DNA of 60,730 nt from Parasitella parasitica (GCA_025201805.1 MU619303.1:2637-63366), one strand, 5' to 3'. Positions 1 to 12,129 are shown, counted from the first letter of the stretch. The notes: generated from the letters alone by a model not told the origin. Translations and numbers: made by a program.

Positions 1-41
<41 letters not shown>
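1..41. repeat. poly(A) run at window edge
   Basis: Forty-one consecutive A bases open the window. This is a homopolymer, possibly the A-tail of a retroelement lying outside the window or an assembly edge. The following bases up to 256 hold no recognisable element apart from pyrimidine-rich sequence just before the biotin ligase start codon. Confidence 0.9.
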
Positions 42-44
<3 letters not shown>

Positions 45-256
45 CATCGTTATAGTTTAAACGCAAAGGTGTCGCAACCAAAAAAAATTGGCTAATTATC
101 CATTCATCAAGAAATATTGGTATATGGCTTCAAGTTGTTACATCTATCACTCATCGTAGGTCAACTTCCTTTTGGTCACGTGTAGTTTGTTTTTGCGCTT
201 AAATTGCAAGGAGTGCTTTCGCTAGTTAGATCTCTTTTCCCTTCATTTTCTTCTCG

Positions 257-2286
257 ATGAACATTCTTATTTACAATGATCTCGGGGCATCACCCAACTC
301 AGTAAAGCAAGCATACAATTCTCTGAAAAAAATTTTGGGTCATGTTTACGATATAATTCAAATTGATCGAAGAGTTTTACAAAGTGAACCCTGGGAGGAA
401 GGTTGCGTTATGCTTGTCATGCCTGGTGGTCGAGATTTGCCATACTGTGAAGCATTGAATGGAGAACCTAATGCGCGGATAAGAGCATTTGTCCAACAAG
501 GCGGTCGATATTTGGGTTTGTGTGCGGGTGCGTATTATGCTTCAGCGAGCATCGAGTTCGAAAAAGGTAGGGCGCTGATGGAGATCATCCAACCAAGAGA
601 ACTGGGATTTTATCCAGGACTATGTCGAGGTACTATGTATCCTGGATTTGTATATAATAGTGAAAGCGGAGCCAGATCAGTAGCTGTGAATTTGGACCGA
701 GACATACTATCTCCATACTACGATGGTGACGATGTGCCCGTCGAGATTAATATGTATTATAATGGAGGAGGTTACTTTGTACTTCCAGAGAAACATGATA
801 ATGTGACAGTCTTGTGCCGATACAAAGAGCCTGGTAGCCTGCGTGAAAATACTGGATCTCAACCTGCAGCAGCAGTTGTGCATTGTAAAGTTGGTCGAGG
901 TCATGCGTTGCTGATTGCGGCACACCCCGAATATGATATATCATCTCAAGACCTTTTACTTGCAGATGAGGGTGCTGTTGGCCAATCTATGAAAAACATG
1001 CTTTGTGATCTGAGCTTGTCTGAAATAGAACGAAAGCGCTTTCTTCATGCCGCATTTGCTTTAATCGGTTTAGACGTGGTTCCTGTTGCAGACATCATTG
1101 TTCAAGAAAACAAAATACCAAATGTTGCGCCTTTATATTTCTCTGGTCTAACCAAGCAATGCGTGTTTAAACCCGCGTCCTATTTGCTGCGAAAAGCCGA
1201 CCCCATAACTCACATCTTGGAGGATAGCCATGATGTATTTCACGTATCTGCACTAGGCGATGCTCCTAGCGAATGGGTACGTTTATTATCGCTATGTCGA
1301 ACCCAAGAGCACAAACCTCCCGTGATTGAGCTTGTATATCAAAGTACCATTAATGCAACAGAGCCCATATACCCACCAAGATTATTAACTCCCCATTTTG
1401 ACCTGGAAGAATATTTTAAGCAATTGGTAGAAAAGAGAAATTTGGAAGGGGACAGAGGCGGCTGGCTGTCATTTGGCAATGGTATATTATATTCTGAAAT
1501 GGTTGCAAGTACACAATCCGTCATAGACAAGTAAGCTATGTAAATTGAGTCTGTGATTTAGTGTCATTTACAAATCTTTGCAGGAATTCTAGATTTTCTC
1601 AAGCATTACCAACTGGTTTTGTATGCTTGGCTGCAAATCAAGTAGCAGGTCGAGGTAGTTGATTATCTAATAACAGCGTAAATTATGGTTTTGACTGAAT
1701 TGGTAATGTAGGAAGAGGCCAAAACTCATGGATGTCTCAAGCTGGGGCACTCCAATTTAGCTTGGTTGTTCGACACAATGTGAATATTAGACATGCTCCC
1801 GCGGTTTTTATTCAATACATTGTAGCCTTGGCTGTGGTAGAAAGTATAAGAAAAAGAGCAGGATATGAAGACATACCATTGCGATTAAAGTGGCCAAACG
1901 ACATCTATATTAATACAAAGTCTGGCGAATTAAAGGAGGTGGGAGGCCAATTGATAAATTCAACAATTGTCGATGATGAGTTTGTGCTAGTGATTAGTAA
2001 TAACATTTGAATTATGTTGGAGTGTATCCTATATGTAGAAAAAAACTAATATTACTTGCCTTTTTTTTTTTTAGGTTGTGGCATTAATCTATCCAATGCA
2101 GAGTCTATGGTATCCATCAATGATATCATTAAAGACCACAGCCCAGCAGCCTCTGAATTATCAGCTGAAGGTTTTTTGGCTGGGATACTCGTAAAATTTG
2201 AAGTTTACTACAATCAATTCTGTGAAAAGGGTATGGGACAGTGGTTCCTGCACAAGTACTGCCAGAATTGGTTGCATGAGCAATAA
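257..2286 (+). pseudogene. BPL1: Biotin-protein ligase (holocarboxylase synthetase), 5' part; interrupted gene
   Basis: The encoded enzyme makes biotinyl-AMP from biotin and ATP and attaches biotin to lysines of carboxylases. Four exons can be placed: 257-1530, 1584-1654, 1712-1996 and 2075-2286. The first encodes the N-terminal glutamine-amidotransferase-like domain typical of fungal BPL (motif GLCAGAYYAS, about residues 86-95). After splicing, the catalytic domain shows GRGRGQNSW (biotin/ATP loop), KWPNDIY and SCGINLSN, as in the family. The reading frame stops at 2284-2286 just after WLHEQ, where family members continue into a C-terminal SH3-like domain. That missing domain is found at about 14119-14286. 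I infer the gene was broken by transposon insertion, or that the assembly misjoins here. If biotin ligase is essential in this fungus, another copy should exist elsewhere. Confidence 0.88.
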
Positions 2287-2680
2287 AATTCACTATTTTG
2301 TGGAAGATAATCGAGACTCAATTACCACAAAGGACGATATCGAAGCCATAGACTACATCACTGATGAAGGGCATGAGTTTCATTTGAAAAACTTAACTGA
2401 CTTCACAAATTATAAACTTCTTCAACCCACTCCTATTGAGCTTGGCACTGAAGATGAGACTTCAGAAAAGCGAATGGCGATTAGATACTGCCAAAAAAAA
2501 AGCTAAAAAAAAGCCAAAGAGATGAAGGCTGAAGGCAGCACCTACCAAAACTACATAGATGAACAAAAAAACACTGTTTTTTGTACCAAGTTCTTCTCGG
2601 CTGCCAAATCCCGAAGATTGGTTGGTATTTCTGAACGAACTGCTCAGGGCCAAAATTTTAGTAAAAAAGTGTAAAAAACA
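2287..2680 (+). other. Unidentified ORF remnant at left edge of the inserted block
   Basis: An open frame overlapping the end of the ligase (about 2198-2506) continues after a frame change to about 2673. The lysine-rich stretch and the segment reading PIELGTEDE give it the look of a decayed transposase or transposon-carried gene, but I do not recognise the family. It begins exactly where homology to biotin ligase ends, so it probably belongs to the insertion. Confidence 0.3.
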
Positions 2681-3480
2681 ACAATAGATACAATTTAATT
2701 CCTTCTTTATTTTTGAAATAGGATAACGTGCAAAGGTTAGACATTTCTACTCTATTTATATTCGTTGTTGTAAACGGTCTGTCTGTCAGTTACGCCGTAA
2801 CTGTCATTCAAGTTTTTCTGTATTTGATTTTACATAATCAAGTACGGTATTCTTATATCGATGTTTCTGACACATTTGAAAATGACATGCATGGACCAGT
2901 CCTTACATTGGTCTGTGCGTTCCAAATGTGGTTTGTGGTTCGATTTCTTTTATAAATGCTTCGCGGTTTCACGGTTAGATATTTAGGTAATTTGTTCATT
3001 AGCTTGATTTGGAATCTCTAAGGTAGCTCCGTAAGAGATGACATTCAATTACTTTTTTGTGGGAATTTCCATCACTTCAGCACAAAAATATAATATTTGA
3101 GTCTGGATGGAACATCTACGATAAGAGGATCAACATTGGTAGCTGCCCTCGCAGCCAACTTCAAGAGGAACAAAAAAGTCAAATCTTTGAACTGTATGAA
3201 GAAACCCCTTTTGCAACGGAAGCTGTCGAAAGTGCAGCCAGAGAGTTGAGAGCTTTAGCTTAAAGAAAATCGCAGTCAATAACTTCATCTTGCATAAGTG
3301 TTGTCTCTTAGTGAGCTTGCCCACCCTTAGCTCGAAATGATATTGGTCGTATCAACACAAGATTTGAGTGGCCATAGATACGGATTAAATGCGAAACTTC
3401 ATTTCCATTGATGAATCCATTACGAAGAACAGTCCAAGCTTCAACGACTGTTCCATTATCTCTAAGAACTATCCCGGCTG
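2681..3480 (+). other. Transposon-derived filler with small ORF remnants
   Basis: Short frames at 2728-2955 (hydrophobic) and 3057-3263 are visible. The second carries a helix-rich stretch (EEQKSQIFELYEETP) resembling the helix-turn-helix N-terminus of DDE transposases. This is resemblance only. No intact gene is seen. Confidence 0.25.
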
Positions 3481-3489
3481 TCCATTGGA

Positions 3490-3775
3490 AATATTTTTGT
3501 CTTCGTTATTTACCGCTGTTCAAAGAAATGTAGTATACTAGCTAATTACAGGATGTATTCCAGATCGTGCCCTGTTAAATCGTATCTAATGTTTTCGAGT
3601 CTCCTCTGTGCCCTGCTGTTTAGTTACCATTGACTCTGCCCACCATTTGCTATTTACCTGTACAACAAAAGAGCGGATTTGGCAAGGCATTATCTTTGAA
3701 TTCTTATGGCCCACTACTTCAATTTCAGATGTCAGAATGGCTCTATTGTTTCCGGATTTCACCCAGAAGAAAATA
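3490..3775 (+). mobile_element. LINE fragment (C-terminal part of RT ORF)
   Basis: Translation around stop codons gives AVQRNVVY, then HHLLFTCTTKERIWQ and FEFLWPTTSISDVRMALL. These align block by block with the minus-strand LINE at 7079-7867, which has MVQRNVLY, HFLFTSVPKAMVWQ and AFLWPTVDIRDIQNSLL. The segment carries in-frame stops and frameshifts and lacks the LINE 3' tail, so it is an internal relic. It is cut off at about 3775 by Tc1/mariner sequence on the same strand. Confidence 0.75.
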
Positions 3776-3996
3776 GAAGTCTTATTTATCTCCCTTCTTA
3801 CTCGCCTGATTTAAATCCAATCGAACAGTTTTGGGCAGTTATGAAAAACAAGATTAAAAATAGTAAGTTTAGTGGCAATCAAGGCCATCATTCAATAATC
3901 TCTGAGACGTGTAACCTCGCGCCAAAAAAAAAAGCGCTGAGAAACTGTATCCAGCACACTGTCAACGTCTTCCCCAAGTCTTTAAACAAGGAATAA
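3776..3996 (+). mobile_element. Tc1/mariner transposase C-terminal relic
   Basis: The translation reads YLPSYSPDLNPIEQFWAVMK, the hallmark block around the third catalytic acidic residue of Tc1/mariner-type DDE transposases. A degenerate C-terminus follows, ending VFPKSLNKE. The N-terminal half of the transposase is absent: the upstream sequence is LINE. It is a dead fragment abutting the long-TIR element that starts at about 4025. Confidence 0.8.
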
Positions 3997-4024
3997 TTAA
4001 AAAAACTGCTCCAGACTTTTATTA

Positions 4025-6452
4025 TTTCTGAAAAAAAAATTCAAGTAAAAAGGTTTCTGAGATCTAACCTTTTATTTCTGATAAAAGCTGACAAGTTTCT
4101 AAGAGAGGAGGAATATCTCCCTAAGAAGATTTTAAGCAGGGACAAGAAGTGTTGAATACTATCATATTTTTAGATTTTTACTTAAGATTAAAAATGCCCA
4201 AGAATAGAGAATTTTTTATGGTCTAATGATATGCGATTATGCTCCAATTATTTTATTTTTGATCAAACAGTATTTTTAAATGAATACAGTGAAAGTTCTT
4301 TATCGAAATTATCCACGTGTACTGCAGATACCTAAAACTGAACAATCATCAACGGGCCGTCATAATAATAAATTATTTCAGGTATGTATCCGATATCTAA
4401 ATATCTTTTCAAAAATCATAACAAATTCAAGCAATTGGCAATCTCTATTTTTATAACTTCGCATTACCATTTTATGTTACATCTGTTGAGTTAAATCAGT
4501 ATATCAATATCAAAGAAAGAATATACTGTCGGGAATCGTTATAACAGACGGGTTGGTGTACAAAATGTGTTTGGTATAGCGAGTTATTCCCCATTCAGTA
4601 TTTGGTACTTTACAGTACAGTGCCTGGAACCTGGAATCTACCAGAAGCTTATTATGAAGCTTAGCTTTTGTTAGTAGAATTACCCTCAACCTCAATCCTA
4701 ACCTCTATTCTACTATTTTTCTACATGTTCAGCATTAGAATCACAAAAAAGGAAACTCGAAGAAAGACATCAGTCATTATTATGAATAACAATGGTAATA
4801 GGGCTTCTTTGCCACTAGCAATTAGCAACTTATGAATTATTCACAAATAACAAGGGGTCATTACAGCAAAACGTTGTATTCATGAATTATTTTCTTCTGC
4901 TTCCAATCCGATGATCCACATCTGTTTTATCATATTATCGTGAAGAAAGGTATCAAAAATACTTACTTTGAAGAGCTGTAGAATTGGTATTGGCGTGGTA
5001 TCACCTCCAGAAAGATATTTTTACAGTTTAAAAGCAAGACCGTAAACTTCGTGAGCCATTTTTTGATTAATTTTTATAATCAAAAGTGCCCTGAAAACAC
5101 GAAAAATAGTATCCATTGGTAAAAAACTATATTATATTTGATTTTGGTGCAATTTGATCATGATTTTTTTTTCGATGCAAAATGACAGATTTTTTCGATT
5201 TTTTCCTTGTATCCACACATCCAAAATCATTGATTATGCATTATTCTCGATTTTGGCCTCAAAAATGCAACTTTTTACTATATTATATATTAGAAGAAAA
5301 TGATCGTAAAAGACCATTCCTTGATCTGAAAGACTGCAAATGCGCTCTAATTAAGCAAAATCTCGACTTTTCCCTCTTAATCTGTTTTTGAGATTTTTCA
5401 GCAAAATTCTTTCCATAGGCATACGGGGATTATGAAAAGTTACCAGCGTGTAAAGCGCCCAAAAATACAGCTATTATCATAGACTGACAGCCGTGGTTTG
5501 CATAGTACAAGAGGATGATATTTTGCCCCAAAGGAGTAATTTTGTTTTTTTTTATCCAAATCGAGTTTCTGGAAGAATTTTTCCTTCCTGATTTTGGACA
5601 ATTTTATTCGCCGCCATCTAAGAAAAATGGTATTTTTTTCAAGAAAGCATTAGCTTTGAAAAGCCATAGCTTACCCAATTTACTAGAAAAACAATTGAAA
5701 TTTAGCTTATTTACATGATGAACTTCTTGGCTTTCTAATGGTAGCACTTGCATGTCTGCAACTGGCCTGACGATCTCACGCTCCGATTTTGTAAAATAAT
5801 TTTCGGAAAAAAGTAAAAAAAACTCGCTACCTTCATCTGATATCAATTTGAAAAATATAAAAACTTGCTCAAAATTATGCAATTATGTAATCAAAAGGTG
5901 CCTTATAGTCTAATGCATTTTTTTTAATTACTTTTTTTTTGTGTTTGAGGTTGCTAAAATTGTTTTCTTACAGTTTGTCTTTTTTCTGACAATAACACAC
6001 TAAAGTTTACGTAGATAAAAAAAATTGGCGCCTAGAATCTACGATAGAAAAAATGGCACAGGCTTGAATTGCTGTTCTACCGTACAACTGGATACAGAGA
6101 ACCCTGCTTGGTACTTTTCTGACAAGACCTTCTACACTAAAATACGCCAGATCAACCGAATGTATAAGAAAATGCAGAGAAAAGGAAACTATCTGCCATC
6201 AGGATAATACACCCCCATTCATAAAAATCCATCTGTATATGATTTAGTTAGCTTATTTTGCAACACATTCTCTTTGCATTTTCACTATGAATAAAACAAA
6301 GCAACTACTCTTTTTCTCTAAAAATGGAAATCCCTACTTTATCTTTTAGTGAGACATTTCTCGTCTCTCAGAAACTTATTACCAGAAACCCTAATATTTA
6401 TTATCACAATTACCATGACATTTATCATTTACTTGAATGTTTTTTCAGAAAC
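4025..6452. mobile_element. Long-TIR DNA transposon, copy A (2.43 kb)
   Basis: The left end has TTTCTGAAAAAAAAATTCAA and the right end closes with ACTTGAATGTTTTTTCAGAA, which are inverted relative to each other. The inverted similarity continues inward for well over 100 bp (left GGTTTCTGAGA and TGATAAAAGCTGA; right CCAGAAACC and TCTCAGAAAC). Most of the interior also matches the copy at 53104-54962. Copy A has about 670 bp extra at 4359-5029 and about 175 bp extra near 6005-6190. No intact transposase is visible, only short frames such as 6025-6207, so it appears non-autonomous or decayed. I could not identify a target-site duplication. Confidence 0.8.
4359..5029. other. Segment present in TIR copy A and absent from copy B
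   Basis: Copies A and B align up to the sequence AACGGGCC and resume at AAAAGCAAGA. The 671 bp between are missing from copy B, where about 10 other bases occupy the join. The segment is either an insertion into A or a deletion from B. It has no coding capacity that I recognise. Confidence 0.6.
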
Positions 6453-6515
6453 GATAATAAGACTGTATTTGATTTTGTAAAAACTGCCAACTGAAAAATT
6501 CCAGCCACTCATTTT
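6453..6515. other. Short repeat also seen at the right edge of the inserted block
   Basis: The stretch around 6470-6500 (TTTTGTAAAAACTGCCAACT) resembles the stretch around 13825-13860 (TTTTTGCAAAAACAGCCAAT). This suggests both belong to the end of one older element into which other elements later inserted. The similarity is short and imperfect. Confidence 0.3.
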
Positions 6516-6519
6516 ATCA

Positions 6520-6980
6520 TACTTTATTTACATAGCCCTCCTCATTGCTCTCTTTGTCTGTTCCATTCCCGTCATTGAGGACCTCAATCATCTCATGCTT
6601 TTGTGCCCTCCTAAACTGCAAATCTGGCGGCACGTTTTTCAAAGATATCTCGTTACTATTACTCTCTCTAATGCAGATATGCTCCACCACTTGCTCGCTA
6701 TCCTTCATTGCTCTCCTTCCTTTTCTTCTACCTGAGATGACTCATTACCTCTGTCGCGTTCTATTCATTAATCAAATATTTGCAACTACTCTCTTGACAG
6801 TCTGGGCAAGCTCATTGGCGCTGGATCTTTGACTGTATTCCTCTTCTTCCCATTCCAGTGATTCACCTTGTTACTCGTGCTTTGGAACGTTTCGTAGCTA
6901 AATTACAACTAGATTCGTGGAAAACTGGCTTATTTCATTTACTTTCCCCTCCTCGTTTCAAACCCTACAGTTTTTACTTA
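6520..6980 (+). mobile_element. Probable LINE 3'-ORF relic (second LINE type)
   Basis: A translated segment reads SIPVIEDLNHLMLLCPPKLQ followed by IWRHVF. It resembles the His/Cys zinc-binding region (DxxHxxxxCP...W) near the C-terminus of LINE reverse transcriptases. It differs from the family at 6982-9522. Frames are broken and no tail is evident. Confidence 0.4.
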
Positions 6981-6981
6981 A

Positions 6982-9522
6982 TTTTTTTTTTTTGAAGGTT
7001 TTTATTACTTGCAATTAACTGTGACAAAATTTAAAAATAAACTAAAACGAAAAAGTGTTCAAATATCTCTGTAGAGGACTACAAGGAGCGGTGGACTTGA
7101 TCCTCATCGATTGTTTTTTTGATGTTGAGACGGATGGCGCTGAAGATGGAAGATGGGAGAAAGGGTTGTTGATTGAAAACCAAGCGATAGTGAGCCTTCC
7201 AAATGTTAGCTAGCGTAAGCATGACGATGAGATGAGAAGGAGCTTGGGGCTTTTGACTGTAGCGAATGGAGTAGAAATCGAGGGAGAGGAGGGAGTTTTG
7301 TATATCACGTATATCGACTGTAGGCCAAAGGAATGCCGTGATTATATTCTGCCATACCATGGCTTTGGGCACAGAGGTGAACAGGAAGTGATCAACAGAA
7401 TCAACAGTGGATGAGCAGGCGATACAAAGTGGAGACAGATGGATGAGAGGAAATAAGCGGTTGAGGAAGAACTGGTAAGGAGTGCAAGTATTGATGTAAC
7501 GGTATAGAACATTGCGCTGGACCATTGTCAGGGTAAGGGACCAGAAGAAAGTCCAAGCAGAGGGATCAATCGCACTTAGATGTTGTGGAGCAACAACAGA
7601 TGAAGAGCACGCTTCTCGAAACGATCTAGAGCTGCAACGAGCTGTTGGGGCTTGAGGATCCAGATCCACAAGTAGCTGATCAGTAAATGGACGAAATGAT
7701 ACTGCTGTTGAGGAATTGGTAGTTGGCGCGGCAGGATCACAAAGAGGAAGGAAGAATGGTTGGATGAGAATTGAGCCTTGTTCGATGTCTGGCATCAGTT
7801 GCCGTGGAACTCGCTTCATAGCAATGAGGAATGGGTGGGCGGGGTCTTTCCAATGTAGGAAAAGCATAGTAGGATGCTTCTGGAAAACATCACCGACAGA
7901 CAGAGACGCAAATCTCTGGGAAATTTGTAACTGCTGGTGGAGGCGGTGTATAGAATAGTTTGTAGCGGAAGCTTGAGCCCGGTAGCGTAGTTGATGGATA
8001 CAAGGTCATAATCACGAGGCAACATATCCATGGATCTGTATAGCATGTCAATGGTGCTAGTCCACCGAATTTTTGTAAAGGACCTGCGTGCATTGGGTAG
8101 TAGCAAAGGCAGTTGATGGAATTCAGTCTGATGCTGGTAGTTGATGTGCATCCATAACATGGCCAATAGAGGGTTACTGCTGGGGTTAAACGTTTCTATT
8201 TGCAACAATGACTGTATCCACCGGAAGTAGAGAGCAGCAGACTGCAGTTTGACATCGAGTATACCGAGGCCACCTTGATGGCGAGGTAATATCCAGTTAG
8301 TCCACGGAATGGCAGGAAAAATGCCTTGTTTCAAGAATTGGATAGCGACCGAGGGAATCAGCCGGAGTTCCTTTTGGGTCAAAGGGGTGACTCGAAGCAA
8401 ATACCAGCACTTGGAAAACAGTAGTGTGTTGACAACAGTGGCTTTACCAACCACAGATAATGATCGACCAGTGTGAACCTGAATGTCTTGCTTAAGTTTT
8501 CGGATGAAGGCAGCAACAAAGTTGGTCCTCTGTTGCGTACTTTGTATCAAGGGAAAACCAAGGTAGATGAGGGGATCAGGATCTTGGATGGTATGCAAAT
8601 GGTGGATGTTCATATCCTGCAGAGAACGGCTCCAAAATCGACTAGTGTCTCGACCAGAGATAGAGAAGGCGTCGACTTTGTTGTAATTGAACCGTGCGTT
8701 GGAGGCTCGACAAAATAGGTCCATATAATACTTCAGTAGACGAAGGTCCTGGCGATCATGTACAAAAACCAGAGCATCATCAGCATAGCACAGGACCTTG
8801 GTAGTGATCAGAGCCCGTGGCATTGACCGTGCGTTAGACTGCAGTTGATAACCATGGAAGTCTGGATCCTAAAATATGCTTTATAAGAAGAGTTCAAATG
8901 CCAGATCATAGCAGATACAGGAGATGGGGTCGCCTTGTTTGAAGCCACGGAGTTTGCGAACCTCATCCGAGAAGAATCCATTAATGTTGATGCGGATACG
9001 GTTTAAAGCCATTAGATTGTATATAAATTATACAATACTTGCAGGAAAGCCATACTGGTTGAGCACAGCTCGGAAGTAGGATAGGTTGACCCGGTCGTAG
9101 GCTTTTTCTTGGTCAAGAAGTAAGCCAATGTCTTTGTCGAGCGAGGCTATCGAGTCAGTTTGTTCAGCGATTGTCCAGCGGCGCTCGGCATCTTCCATGA
9201 GGATTTGGCAGCGCAATCCATTTTCAGCTATATACTTGCCAGGTATAAAGCCAATCTGTTTGGCATTAATCAACTTGGGGGACACAGTCATCATGCGTTG
9301 ATTGAGGACCTTGGTGAAGCATTTATAGTCGCAATTAGCCAGACTAAGGGGGCGGTAGTTGGCCATAGCCTTTGAATCACCCTTCTTCTTGAGGAGGGTC
9401 ATGATGGATTCATTCCAGGAGTCAGGGAAGATGGCATGGTCCAATGCTGCGTTGAATACCTTCAAAATCGTATTTGCACAAAATATTTGAGGGCGCCTGC
9501 AAAATCTGAAAATAAATTTCAC
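6982..9522 (-). mobile_element. LINE (non-LTR retrotransposon), 5'-truncated and decayed
   Basis: Read on the minus strand, it starts within the reverse transcriptase: YRPLSLANCDYK, DQEKAYDRV (first catalytic Asp region), GFKQGDPIS and CYADDALVF (YADD catalytic box). It then runs through a long thumb region to a His/Cys C-terminal domain and the stop after DEDQVHRSL at 7079. Several stops and frameshifts break the ORF, for example TAA after FPASIV and a frame change near 7816-7867. The 3' end has GCAAGTAATAAAAACCTTC followed by an A-run (T-run at 6982-6993 on the plus strand), the same tail as the copies ending at 11419 and 13893. No endonuclease domain remains. Confidence 0.88.
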
Positions 9523-9543
9523 AATTATGATCTAATCAAACTC

Positions 9544-10809
9544 ACAAAAATGACCTAGTCAATGATATAAGGACTATAATAAAAAAGCATCATGCTATAC
9601 GCATGTTGGCATAGCATATCTATATATAAATTTACTGCCTTCTTCACTTGAAATCTATACTATTTAGTTTTTTGGAGTTACAAAATCATCTCTTTATATT
9701 TAATCTATCATGCTTAAAAACCTTCAACGCAACATCACACATGACCATTTTATGGGTTTCATGTCAGTAAAAGAGATCTGCCAAAATGTCGAATTGCTGA
9801 TAAAACATTCAGAGACATTCCTGATCGGTTTCGTAGAACTGACACTGTTAAATACCATCCTCGAGGTGGCCCACGAAATATAAAGGTTCAGTAAATCCAC
9901 TCTGAATTTTTAAGAAATATAATTGATGAAGAAGGTGAGGGAAAAATTTTGACATTAGAGAGATTTCAGTAGAGACTTACCGTATTGACGAGTTCCTAAA
10001 ATAGTTCCCTTCAAAAGCTGTGTTTGGCCCTCAAAAGAACATCCCCAATGGAGGAAATACAAACAACTGAAAGAATAGCAAGAGAACGAAAAGATTACTG
10101 TATTGGCCTTTCGCTCAAGAGTATTAATTACATGACAAATTGTATTTTTGTTGATGAAAGTAGATTTAACGCTTGTATGGTACCCGGACGTGCAAGATCA
10201 GCCAAAGGAAAGAAGGCCCATGTAATCACAAAGACGGAAAGAGGCAAGAACATTTCAATCGTTGGTGCTATTTCAGCAAAAATGGTTGAATCTTTACAAG
10301 CTGTTATGATAAATAGTTTTACAAACAGGTTTATCTTTGCTGAATTTATCACACAGCTGTTGTAATGGGTTGATAAAGAATACCCACATCAAGAATTCTA
10401 TTTTATTATGGATAATGTAAAATTTCACAAAAGTCCTATAATACAGGATCTTTTTAAACACTCAAAACATTGCTGCCAATTTTGCCACCATATTCACCTA
10501 TGCTAAATACTATAGAAACTAGCTTCAAAAAATTGAAAAACTTTGTTAGAAGGAGCCCAAAGGAAAACAAAGAGACTATTTTGGGAGCTCATTAAGGAAG
10601 TAGAGAAGAAAATAACGTATCAAGACTGCGAAGGATGGGTCCATCATTGTGTCAATACTGTTAATAGAAGTATTGTTGGAGAAAATCTCACATTTGAAAA
10701 TTAGTGTTAAATTTTATTGAATAAAATGATTTTCTTTATTAAAGTTGTTATTCCTAAATACTGCCCGTTCGATAAGTACTTTTCGTGAGATTGACTAGGT
10801 CATTTTTGT
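9544..10809 (+). mobile_element. Tc1/mariner-type element with perfect 20-bp TIRs, transposase dead
   Basis: The ends carry the perfect 20-bp inverted repeat ACAAAAATGACCTAGTCAAT (9544-9563 and inverted at 10790-10809), giving a 1266-bp element of usual Tc1/mariner size. Inside, on the plus strand, are a degenerate helix-turn-helix N-terminus (RFRRTDTVKYHPRGGPRN) and then CIFVDESRFN (first D), FYFIMDNVKFHKS (second D) and a broken PYSPMLNTIE (third acidic residue). Stops and frameshifts make it inactive. The expected TA duplication is not intact at the present boundaries (CTC before, TAG after). Confidence 0.85.
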
Positions 10810-10849
10810 TAGGTTCTCCCAAATATTTTGTGAGATTGATCTGAAAATA

Positions 10850-11419
10850 CAATATTCTGCCTGGACCTTCTTTTGGTCTCTGTCACTTACCAAGATTCAG
10901 CGGAATGTTATACCGTATATCGTTTCATTAACAATTGTATCGCTCTTGCACCGGATTTTTCCTAAGCACCATAGCTCGGACATATGTGTTGTGTGCTCTT
11001 CTACCTCAGATACTCTGAATCACTTCCTATTCCTCTGTCCGATATAGTCAAAAGCCCCGGGCACCCTTTCATCTCATATTCATGATTACTCTGGCTAACA
11101 TTTGGAGGGATCGCTATCAGTTTGTCTTTAACCAGAAGGCTCTTGAAGCCGTTGCCGTAATGAACAGTATCCGACTCGACATCTCCAAGATGATCGACGA
11201 AGATCAAGTTCATGCTTCTTTATAGGCTCTCTATCTGTATCCTGTCTTTTCCTATAGTTTTTATTTTATTTTATATTATCCTTTATCCATTTTATGCTTT
11301 ATTCTTCATATCTTATCCTTCTATTCTTATATAATTGATGATTGCGCCCGCCGCTTGATTACACTCAAAACTCTGTGATTTACGCGGAGCAAGTAATAAA
11401 AACCTTTGAAAAAAAAAAA
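10850..11419 (+). mobile_element. LINE 3' fragment, 5'-truncated
   Basis: Plus-strand sequence encodes the same C-terminus as the LINE at 6982-9522: VCSSTSDTLNHFLFLCP, ANIWRDRYQFVFNQKA and finally IDEDQVHASL with a stop at about 11225. The 3' untranslated part ends with GCAAGTAATAAAAACCTTTG and an A-run at 11409-11419, identical in design to the other tails. Frames are broken upstream. It is a typical 5'-truncated, dead-on-arrival copy. Confidence 0.85.
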
Positions 11420-12129
11420 TACGATATTATGTTCAGACACAGTTTAGTTTGCTCTCTTTTTTTGATGATGATGCTTGTTGTAAAGAAACGAAATGCCTTT
11501 CACTCTTGCTCGGAAGCACCATCTTTTGCCTGAGGAATATCCTTACTCAAACCAAGCGACTTTAGGATAAAGAACAGATTTTTTTCTTGTGTTCTTGCAG
11601 AAGAAAATTTGTTTTCTAGAAAATCTAGTTTTAAGACAATGCTGCAGAACTTCATCTTATTCCTTAAGAGTGACTCGATGATCAAGCTGAAAACTTTCCA
11701 AGCTCAATTGCAAACGAGTTGCTTCTTCGTTAGCACATGATTCTGCTCTATTAAATTCAAAGTGGCAACAGAAGGAAGAATTTTCATTTCGTCAGTAAAG
11801 ACAAATTTGAGTAGTGTAGGACTAGGCTTTGTTTGATCTTGTAAAGAAATCTCTTCATGCTTATACAAGCTTTTTCCATTCAAGTAATCTATAGCACTGC
11901 TTATATTAATTTGATGCTTTTCTTTTTGTAAAACCAGCTTTCTATTTGGGAGAGTCATGCGCTTTTTCCAGATCAAATTGACTTCATATAACCCTTTTTA
12001 TATCGATTCTTCGGTATTGGTATCTGAAGTAGTTTTCTGCTTTTGCTATCATAAGCATTCGGTATTTCATCGAGTTGTTCTGCAAGAGACGCAAGTTGCG
12101 CTTGACAGTTTGCTCCAAAATAAAAGAAT
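11420..12129. other. Unassigned sequence in transposon block
   Basis: Two short minus-strand frames (11500-11685 and 11704-11976) are present but show no motif I recognise. They may be remains of another transposon. I see no RNA gene or intact coding region. Confidence 0.35.

Noticed and set aside
5182-5882. Small ORFs inside the TIR element as transposase pieces
   Set aside because: They are not preserved in the second copy at 53104-54962 and show no DDE-type motif.
7232-8718. Plus-strand frames opposite the LINE
   Set aside because: They are antisense shadows of the minus-strand reverse transcriptase region, which carries the recognisable YADD and QGDP motifs.
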